A DNA stretch of 64,000 nt. Origin: Clostridium lacusfryxellense (GTDB lineage: Bacteria > Bacillota > Clostridia > Clostridiales > Clostridiaceae). Within the stretch, counting starts at the first letter, position 1. The number at the start of each line of letters is the position of its first letter. A program made the translations under genes and the position numbers. Below the pieces are notes generated by a model. It made no database searches, had not been told where the DNA came from, and worked only from the letters and a program-made list of their open reading frames with translations. Positions 56,611-64,000 of the stretch are shown here, one piece after another. The stretch covers positions 17,683 through 81,682 of the forward strand of contig NZ_JAHLEB010000021.1 in the NCBI RefSeq assembly GCF_018861735.1, in the 5' to 3' direction.

Positions 56611-59600
56611 TTATCTCTCAAAACGAAACCAACCAAAATCAAAATTACATCCTGGTAGGAATATGAATGTTACCTTTTGTATTCCTGCTATTTTTTCAAG
56701 TTCAAATGCTCGCTCCTCGTATTCATCGGATTGAGTGAATTCGACAAGTTGATTACTTTGACCTTCATTACTGGCAAATTGAATGTTAATAGTATTTTTA
56801 TCAATTGGCGACCTACCAAAAACCACAAGTTTCGTAGAACCATCTATTGTAAAGTCCATATTTTCAAACTCTAGCGAAACATTATTTCCTATACCTTCAA
56901 CGCTATTTTTTGATATTTCAAATGTATCCCCATAGATGTGGTAACATAACGTAGCAATATTTTGTTCAAATGCTCTATTCTTTTTTTTAAAAGAAAATCC
57001 TTTAATATGTATCTTCTGATGAAGTACAAAACAAAGTGTTGTAATACCACTAAGTCGTTTTGACAAACTGTAAGTTTCTTCTTGATACACATTCCACTGG
57101 GATTTCTTTTGATAAATAACATCAGCTAGTAAAACGCTTCTCTCGTCACCCGGGATTCCTTCCCAAATTTTCAGAAAATACTCCTCATCTGATAAAGAGA
57201 AAATTGGAATAGTTATAGTGTCTGAGCCATAAGAACCAAAATCAATTTCACGAAAACCTACTTGGGTTTCACCATCGCGACTTGTAGCTACTCCTCTTTC
57301 ATTTCCGTTTGAAACTTCACCTTTACTATAATCATAAAGTCCTCCAGATATGAATTGATAAGGATCTTTGTAAGCTGATCCAAGACCAACTACCCTAAAT
57401 TCCAGCTCAGATATGAGTTTCGTGTTGTCGCTACCATTCTTACTAGTGCAACGAAGTCGAAATTCTCCATCACTTAAAGCTCTTATCTTGACTTCATGGT
57501 AAGTGGCTTCTACTTTAGCAACATTTGACGATATACCAACATCATTGACTACACTCCACTCTACTTCTTGATAAGAGGTATTTTCTGGATATAACCTTGC
57601 TCTTGCATGTATCTCTTTTCTTAATTCATCAAACACTTGTCCTGCATCGCTTATAATTTCAATTTTGCGTAGAGGTATTTCTTCACTTCTTCCCATAACA
57701 CATGGTAACTCCTGATTCTAAATACTTGCAGAGACCCCTCCTACATATTCATCCTTTGCTAGTAGAGCCTCAAATTCAACAATTTGATTTTTTAAACCTG
57801 TTGAGGATACCTCGATCCTCGATCTTAATCTTTCCTGGCTCTAATGTCGATCCAATAATTTCCATTAGTTTACCACTGAATAATTTTCTTTTTACTCCTT
57901 TATACTGATCATAATCTGTGCTATCACCGTTATCAAGACCAACCAAGCGGCCAGCTCCCGAAACATTAACATTCACTTGATTATTTGCATTTTCTACAAT
58001 ATTTCCATCTTCATCTTCCATGGAAATTTCTACGAAAATCAAGTCCAAACCATTTGCAGTAAGTTTTTCTTTATCCGCATGCAAACTAATCCTTGATGCA
58101 CTTCGAAAGGATTTTTTTATATCTATTGCAATAATTTTGCCTGTTTCATCATATGCTATTGCTTTTAGTTCGCCTTCTTCATATGGCACCTTCCACCACC
58201 CTACAAGTTGTGATCCCTGCTCATGGTCAATAAGATAAGTTCCTATTGTGATACTATTGAATTGTAGTTCAATTTTAGGCACATTAGAACATACGCGAAC
58301 ATCAATCAATTGACCTTTATTAAAATCCCAATAAGGGAAAATATGCACCATTGGCTTTGTTTTGTAATCTGTCCATTCTGCCTAATAGATGTAATAAGAA
58401 TCCTTCTTAAAAGTAGCAGTATCAATTTGTCCAAAATAGGAGTTTTTGGTATGATACGGTGTAGGTTCCCCTATATAGTCAAATCCAGTCCATATAAATT
58501 GACTTAGCGAGAAAAGTGTATATCTTTCTGCTATAATACATGCTTCTGCTGACTTTGCCCCCCAGCTAGTTGTGCTATTTCCAAGGGCAGAACACTGCTC
58601 GTCATCATCTGCAAGAATTGATTTTTCAAATGGGAAATGATAGATACCGCGACTTTGCACTATAGATGCTGTCTCACTACCATATATAATCCAATCTTGA
58701 TGCCCTTTATGATGTTTTTGATAATATTTTTCTGCATAATTATATCCAACAACCTTAACAATATCAGCACATTTTTGAGCATTCTCCCAAGGGATATAAT
58801 TCGATCCAATTGTAACTTTTGCATTTTCCTTGGGATCATATTTTAATACACAATCCAAAAGCATTTTTGTTACTTCTCGCCCTCTTTCACCTGCGTGGGT
58901 ATCATAAATCTCATTTCCTATACTCCACATTAGCAAGCTTGGATGATTTCGATCCCGAATTACCCAACTTTTTACATCAAGATGTGCCCATTCTTTAAAA
59001 AATCTTGCATAATCATAAGTAGTTTTCGACCTTTCCCACATATCAAAAGCTTCAGAGACTATAAACATTCCCATCTCATCTGCTAATTCCATAAGTTCTA
59101 CCGCAGGCATATTATGAGCAGTTCGCACAGCATTTACACCCATTTCTTTTAAGATCATAAACCTTCTTTTTAGACCAACTTTATTAAACGCAGACCCTAA
59201 TGCTCCTAAATCATAATGTTCACAAACCCCATTTAATTTTATCTTTTTACCATTTAGCGTCATACCTTGATTTGGGTCAAGTATAATTTTTCGGAATCTT
59301 ATATTTTGAGATATGTATTCAATTTTATTTGCACTGTGACTTACATCTTTATCTGTCTTAAGTAGATCCAATTGGGTTATAAGTCGATAAAGATTAGGCT
59401 CATCAGTGCTCCATAACAAAGGATTTTCTATAAATATCCTTTGTAGATTATGCGAACTAATATCACTTACCTTAGAAATCATCTTTGAAGTAGCAATGAT
59501 TTGATTATTATATGTTAAAGTATGTGAGACTTGAACATCTTCATAAATATTTATTTCTGTATCAACTTCTACTTGCCATCCATTATCTTTTTGATCTGTT

Positions 59601-60055
59601 GTTATATAAACTCCATCCGTCACAATATGATTTTTATCTCTTGCCTTTAGCCATACATTACGATATATGCCTGCACCCGAGTACCATCTGCTGTTAGGGC
59701 TTTGGTACTCTACTTTCACAACAATTTCATTTTCCCCATTAACGAGTACATCTGTTATCTCATGTTCAAAAGAAGAATAACCGTATTTCCATTCTCCGAC
59801 ATACTGCCCATTCACAAATAGGGATGAATCCATATAAACCCCATCAAAACATAAAAGAATATTCTTTTCTTCTTTAGTACATGTAAATCTCTTGCGATAC
59901 CAACCTATACTATTTTCATAAAGATTTTCTGTATCATAAATAAGCCAATCATGTGGTATATCTACAGGTACAAATTTTAAAGCGTTAATATCTGTAGCTC
60001 CTAGGCTACTTTTTGCAAATTCCCTTCCATTATTAAATAGTATCTTTTTATTCAT
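56611..60055 (-). pseudogene. Decayed GH2-family glycosidase (beta-galactosidase-like)
   Basis: Three open segments join in order to give about 1,148 codons of a GH2 protein: sugar-binding domain and TIM barrel (GVNAVRTAHNMPAVELMELADEMG, WSIGNEIYDTH, YGSETAS, WTGFDYIGEPTPY), an immunoglobulin-like domain (VHIFPYWDFNKGQ), and a long C-terminal part. An in-frame TAG (58382-58384) lies within YYIY-AEWTDYK, where CAG is expected. A 7-bp tandem duplication (57811-57824) shifts the frame after GKIKIE. A second TAG lies at 57718-57720 before NQELPCVMGR. The start (MNKKILFNNGREF) and upstream TATAAT remain. The substrate in life could have been a galactoside or glucuronide. Confidence 0.88.
57811..57824. 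repeat. 7-bp tandem duplication inside the GH2 pseudogene
   Basis: CTCGATC occurs twice in direct succession. Removing one copy restores the reading frame (KIE joined to VSSTGLKNQIVEF), which identifies the duplication as the disabling event. Confidence 0.9.
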
Positions 60056-60090
60056 ATTTTTTGTACCCACTTTCTTCAATTATTATTACT

Positions 60091-60123
60091 ATTATAAAAG
60101 ACGATTAAGGTAAAACGTTTACT
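60091..60123 (-). promoter_or_regulatory. Promoter region of the GH2 pseudogene with a cre-like site
   Basis: A TATAAT (60091-60096, minus strand) is preceded by a weak -35 that overlaps AAAACGTTT within GTAAAACGTTTACT (60110-60123). That sequence resembles a cre but misses the outer TG/CA bases. The rest of 60124-60300 is AT-rich and shows no gene. Confidence 0.5.
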
Positions 60124-60300
60124 TTTTATATTGTTAATTTTAGAATACTACCTTAATAAAGCAAGTTCAAGAAGCATTTCCAATCCTACAATTCAATAAT
60201 CTACTATAATAATTTCAGTGTCATATTGCAATATTAAACCTAATTGCAATATTAAGAAAAGTGATACATTAATTTATACAAAAAATCTGTGTATAAAAAA

Positions 60301-60343
60301 ACATATAGAACAGACATTTTTTCAATTTGTCTGTTCTATATGT
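60301..60343 (-). terminator. Terminator of xylB
   Basis: Sixteen-base arms (60301-60316 and 60328-60343, ACATATAGAACAGACA) pair perfectly and are followed by seven U on the minus strand. It lies 7 bases after the xylB stop. Confidence 0.9.
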
Positions 60344-60349
60344 ATTAAT

Positions 60350-61888
60350 TTAAATGCTAGTTGATATTATATCAGCAACAGCTTTAAATTGATCTTTTAG
60401 AGCAGTATATAGATTTTTGTATACTTCATAATACTTATTGTATAATTCTATATTCTCGTCATTTGGTTTTTGAGAAGTAACAGTTTTAATAACTCGCGCG
60501 CAAGCAGCTGCAACACTAGGATACACTCCTGCTCCAACACCTGCAAGAATTGCTACCCCCAGTGCAGGTCCCTCTGTTGAATTTATAGTTATAACTTTAC
60601 TGTTATACAAATCCGCCTGAATTTGTCTCCATAGTGGACTTTTTCCTCCTCCACCTGAAGCTCTAACTTCTTTCACATCAATCCCCATTTCTTTTATTAT
60701 CTCTAAGCTATCCTTTAAACTATACCCAACACCTTCCATTACAGATCTAAGCATATCTCTTTTTGTATGCCTTGCAGATATTCCAAAAAATACACCTTTA
60801 GCAAAAGGATCTAAATGTGGTGTTCTTTCTCCCATCAAATATGGTAGATAGATTAATCCTTCACAACCTGGCTTGGCTTTTTCAGCTTCGTCACCCATTA
60901 GTAAATATGGATCAACTTCCATATACTCTGATGCTTCTTTTTCAGCCGTGCAAAAATTATCTCTGAACCACTTTAAAGAAAGACCAGCACCTTGGGTTAC
61001 CCCCATAATATGCCAAGTATTTGGTACAGCATGACAAAATGTGTGTACTCTACCTTTTGGATCAATAGTAACCTTATCCGTATAAGCAAATACAACACCT
61101 GAAGTTCCAATAGTTGATGAAATAACACCTGGTTTAACAATTCCATTTCCTATAGCACCTGCAGCCTGATCCCCTGCTCCTCCTGCAACTGGAGTTCCGC
61201 ACATTAACTTCGTAAGTAGTGCAGCTTCCGAGCTTACACATGAACTTATAACTTGTGATTCATATATTGGTGCTAAAAATTCAATATTAATATCTAATTT
61301 TTCAAGTACTTCGCTGCTCCAATTTCTTTCTGCTATATTCATAAGCTGCATACCACTAGCATCAGAAACCTCAGTTGCAAAAGTTCCAGTAAGTCTGAAT
61401 CTTACATAATCTTTTGGAAGCAATATCTTAGCAACCTTAGCATATATTTCTGGTTCATTATTCCTTACCCATAATATTTTTGATGCCGTAAATCCAGTCA
61501 GAGCTGGATTTGCTGTTATTTCTATAAGTCTATCTTTCCCTATTAGTTTGGTGATTTCCTGACATTCCTTATCAGTTCTTTGATCACACCATATTATTGA
61601 TGGTCTTAAAACCTTGTTATCCTTATCAAGTAAAACTAATCCATGCATTTGACCTGCAAGTCCTATGCCTTTTATTTGTTTTGGATCTACTCCACTTTTT
61701 GTGATAACCTCATTAATAGTATTATAAGTTGCGTCCCACCAATCTTCAGGGTTTTGTTCTGCCCATCCAATATGAGGTTGCTCCATTGGATACTCCTTTA
61801 AAGCTGATGAAATCGTATTACCCTCAATATCGAAAAGTACAGTTTTTGTACCTGATGTTCCTATGTCTACACCAATTAGATAGTTCAT
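60350..61888 (-). CDS. xylB: Xylulokinase
   Basis: This 512-residue FGGY kinase phosphorylates D-xylulose. It begins IGVDIGTSGTKTVLFD, has GLAGQMHGLVLLD near 76, IIWCDQRTD near 98, GGAGDQAAGAIG near 235 and the C-terminal ASGGGGKSPLWRQIQAD. Length is normal. GGGAGG precedes the ATG. It is a single gene with its own promoter, a perfect cre in the leader and a strong terminator. Confidence 0.95.
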   Translation of the reverse strand: MNYLIGVDIGTSGTKTVLFDIEGNTISSALKEYPMEQPHIGWAEQNPEDWWDATYNTINEVITKSGVDPKQIKGIGLAGQMHGLVLLDKDNKVLRPSIIWCDQRTDKECQEITKLIGKDRLIEITANPALTGFTASKILWVRNNEPEIYAKVAKILLPKDYVRFRLTGTFATEVSDASGMQLMNIAERNWSSEVLEKLDINIEFLAPIYESQVISSCVSSEAALLTKLMCGTPVAGGAGDQAAGAIGNGIVKPGVISSTIGTSGVVFAYTDKVTIDPKGRVHTFCHAVPNTWHIMGVTQGAGLSLKWFRDNFCTAEKEASEYMEVDPYLLMGDEAEKAKPGCEGLIYLPYLMGERTPHLDPFAKGVFFGISARHTKRDMLRSVMEGVGYSLKDSLEIIKEMGIDVKEVRASGGGGKSPLWRQIQADLYNSKVITINSTEGPALGVAILAGVGAGVYPSVAAACARVIKTVTSQKPNDENIELYNKYYEVYKNLYTALKDQFKAVADIISTSI

Positions 61889-61932
61889 TTATATTAAACC
61901 TCCCTAAAATAATTTCAAACTTGCTATCGCTA

Positions 61933-61946
61933 TGTTTTCGTTTACA
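61933..61946. promoter_or_regulatory. cre site in the xylB leader
   Basis: TGTTTTCGTTTACA matches the CcpA consensus when read on the minus strand (TGTAAACGAAAACA). It starts 21 bases downstream of the xylB -10, a roadblock position, and is identical to a cre upstream of ABC operon 2. Confidence 0.85.
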
Positions 61947-61966
61947 ATTCTTTGTTATATATTCAT

Positions 61967-62011
61967 ATTATAACAGTTCGCTCAAACTTCTTCAAGTCAT
62001 TTTATTAAGTT
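61967..62011 (-). promoter_or_regulatory. xylB promoter with the 27-bp pentose element
   Basis: On the minus strand TTGAAG (61990-61995) and TATAAT (61967-61972) are 17 bases apart. The element (61985-62011) differs at a single base from the one upstream of binding-protein gene 1. Confidence 0.82.
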
Positions 62012-62065
62012 TTAATATAAAATTATAATACAGTTATAATATAGATTATGATGCTTATTCTTTAT

Positions 62066-63862
62066 TTAATCCCTTATAATTGGATGCCATAATACTACTG
62101 TTGTTCCTTTACCATAAGTGCTATGATATTCTAGTCGAAATTCATCTCCATAAGTTAATTTTATCTTTTGGTGTACATTGAAAATACCATATCCAACAAC
62201 AGAACTAGAAATAGTATTACCTTTAAGCATCTCATTGATTGCTATTAGTTTTTCTTCCTTTATTCCTATTCCATTATCCTCAAAGGTGAAACATATTTTT
62301 TCATTTCTAATTTCGCCACTTATTTTAATATACCCTCTTCCCCTTTTTTCTTTAATTCCATGATAAATCGCATTCTCCACTAATGGCTGTAGTATTAATT
62401 TTATTACAGATAAATCCAGTATTTCCTCTTGTATATTAATTTCATAATTAAGTTTATCCTCATATCTTATCTTCTGAATTAATAAATAGCTTTGAACATG
62501 TTTAACTTCTTGGGATATTTTACTAACTTCTTTGCCACTACTTAATCCAATCCTTAAAAGTTTAGTCAAATTGCATATTATATCAACAATATCCTGTGCA
62601 TCATGTTCTCGTGCCATCCATTGAATTGTATCCAAAGTATTATATATAAAATGGGGTTTTATTTGAGCGTGTAGTATACTTATTTCTGCTTTTCTTTTCA
62701 TTTTACCTTCTATTTGAACTAAATTAATTAGTTTTTTAATTTCTCTAACCATATTATTAAACGCATTTCCAAGTTCCTGTATCTCATCGCTATCATTATC
62801 CTTATCATTATATTTGCTATTAAAAAACACATCAAAATTCCCTTCTTCAGTTTTCTTCATGAGTTTTTTTAATTTTGATATTGGATTAACTATTGATTTT
62901 GTGAAAAATACAGCTAACATTTCCGCAAAAATCAATGTAATAATGGCAATAAGAATAGAGTAATATTTCAATGAATTTATTACACTCAAACTTTCATTTA
63001 AGGGAAATACCTCCACAGTTCTCCAACCTGTGTATGTGGAATTATTATGAATTATTTCATAATCTTTGTCTTTAACTTTCTTAATCAGAATTTTATCACT
63101 TGAAGATTCTATTCAATCATTTTTTATTCTATATACTATTTCATTAACTGGAGAATAAACTATTTCTCCAGTACTATCTACAATATATACAAAACCTGTC
63201 TTAGCAGGTTTTACCGATTCTATTACACTTTTAATAATATCAAGCTTCATATCAATTAGAATAACCCCAATGCATTTTCCAGTCTTTTTATCAATTATTG
63301 CTTTTGACATTGATACAACCTCATCAGCACTGTATTGAAAAATATTATTTATATTACGCCCTACAGGTTTACTAAAAAGATGCATAGTATTAGGATTTTC
63401 TGAAGCCTCCTTGTACCAATTTTCATCCGTAAGAGGATCCCTTGATATTCTACTCATAACATCACTTATAATTATGTCATTTTGATTAACGATAGCTATC
63501 CCAGCAATCTCAGGATGAAATGTTGTAAAACTATATATAGCTTTATACACACCCTCATGAATGTTTTTAGCAGATTCATCATCCTTTATAGAATTACTGC
63601 TAGTAAATTCTAAAACCCTTAGATCCTCTGATAAATAATTAATTATATTTTCCGTATCCTTCATATAAAAATCTATATTATTGCTAATTTGCCTTCCCAT
63701 TTGATTTACATTTTCTTCTTGCTGATTAATAATTGAATTTTTATATAACAAATTTCCTAAAATCGAAATTGTTATAATTGGAATCAAAATCACTAAGAGG
63801 AAATAAAAAGTCAACTTACTTCCTATGCTTTTATTATGTATTTTTTTAGTAAATTTTCTCAC
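62066..63862 (-). pseudogene. YesM/LytS-type sensor histidine kinase interrupted by one in-frame TGA
   Basis: A GTG at 63860-63862 with GGGGGG 7 bases upstream opens a frame with a membrane helix (about 17-39) and an extracytoplasmic dCACHE-like domain. The frame meets TGA at 63113-63115 after VYRIKND. The same frame continues without shift through IESSSDKILIK, TGWRTVEVFPL, a second helix, HAMP, the His-kinase box (HAQIKPHFIYNTLDTIQWM), and the ATPase part (QPLVENAIYHGIKEKRG, FEDNGIGI, GYGIFNVHQKI). One substitution thus splits a gene of about 598 codons. Relatives sense extracellular oligosaccharides with an AraC-type regulator, which would lie beyond the window. Read-through or internal restart (GTG 63016) cannot be excluded. 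Confidence 0.8.
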
Positions 63863-64000
63863 TTTAATTCCCCCCTTATATTTGAATTTTAGTTAATTGC
63901 ATAACCTTGTAGTCAAGTTACTTCAAGGCTTTACAATTATATATTTACAGGAATTCCCCCAACTTTTGTCGAATTTATATTTATGAGAACAAATTCATCG

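Noticed and set aside
55363..63115. Reassigned stop codons (TAG and TGA read as sense) as an explanation for the interrupted genes
   Set aside because: Both TGA and TAG are involved, frameshifts and a truncation are also present, and intact genes nearby end in normal stops (for example TGA at the response-regulator end). Pseudogenisation is simpler.

Overview
The window is low-GC, has strong Shine-Dalgarno sites and frequent TTG/GTG starts, and carries a Spo0E-type phosphatase, a three-gene [FeFe] hydrogenase and clostridial-style sugar regulators. It looks like the chromosome of an anaerobic, spore-forming, saccharolytic Clostridium. I do not claim a species. Nearly all genes lie on the minus strand; the exceptions are a poly-histidine micro-protein and a kinase-like gene near 8.8-10.5 kb. 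I saw no rRNA, tRNA, CRISPR array, transposase or prophage gene.

Layout. 1-518: start of an oxaloacetate decarboxylase/pyruvate carboxylase-type carboxyltransferase gene, cut by the window edge. 753-2658: YtrA-type GntR repressor with an ABC exporter and a palindromic operator placed across its own promoter. 2668-8017: OmpR-type response regulator, histidine kinase and a MacB/FtsX-type ABC exporter. 8396-10459: Spo0E-like phosphatase, a 33-residue peptide with 21 consecutive histidines, and an APH-fold kinase-like gene apparently coupled to a 15-codon leader ORF. 10527-15713: exported beta-carbonic anhydrase and hydABC. 15752-18995: OpuC-type osmoprotectant ABC transporter. 19204-23175: GalR-like repressor, galT, galK and a galR-type operator. 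24193-31311: galM, then an operon of a monosaccharide ABC transporter, a small membrane protein, transaldolase and transketolase. 31386-35490: araBDA behind AraR boxes. 35681-42911: a sugar-binding lipoprotein, a chemoreceptor, and a second copy of the same ABC transporter with its own binding protein. 43267-47257: araR, xylR (ROK) and xylA. 47322-54926: SGNH esterase, GH115 alpha-glucuronidase, an orphan fragment and a GH3 beta-xylosidase/glucosidase. 55007-60055: a decayed GH67 alpha-glucuronidase and a decayed GH2 glycosidase. 60350-62011: xylB. 62066-63862: a YesM-type sensor kinase interrupted by one in-frame stop.

How it fits together. From about 24 kb onward the window is one pentose and hemicellulose island. 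Secreted or cytoplasmic glycosidases and an esterase trim xylan side chains and oligomers. Two paralogous ABC systems import the monosaccharides. XylA/XylB and AraA/AraB/AraD convert xylose and arabinose to xylulose-5-phosphate, and transketolase and transaldolase carry that into glycolysis. Electrons from fermentation leave through the hydrogenase.

Three regulatory signals can be read directly: AraR boxes (TTGTACGTACAA type), cre sites, and a 27-bp element that lies in exactly the same register on five promoters (both xylose-type transport promoters, xylA, xylB and the GH3 gene). I attribute that element provisionally to XylR. The 55-64 kb end of the island is decaying, with three premature stops, two frameshifts and one truncation in its glycosidases and sensor kinase, while the core pentose genes beside it are intact.
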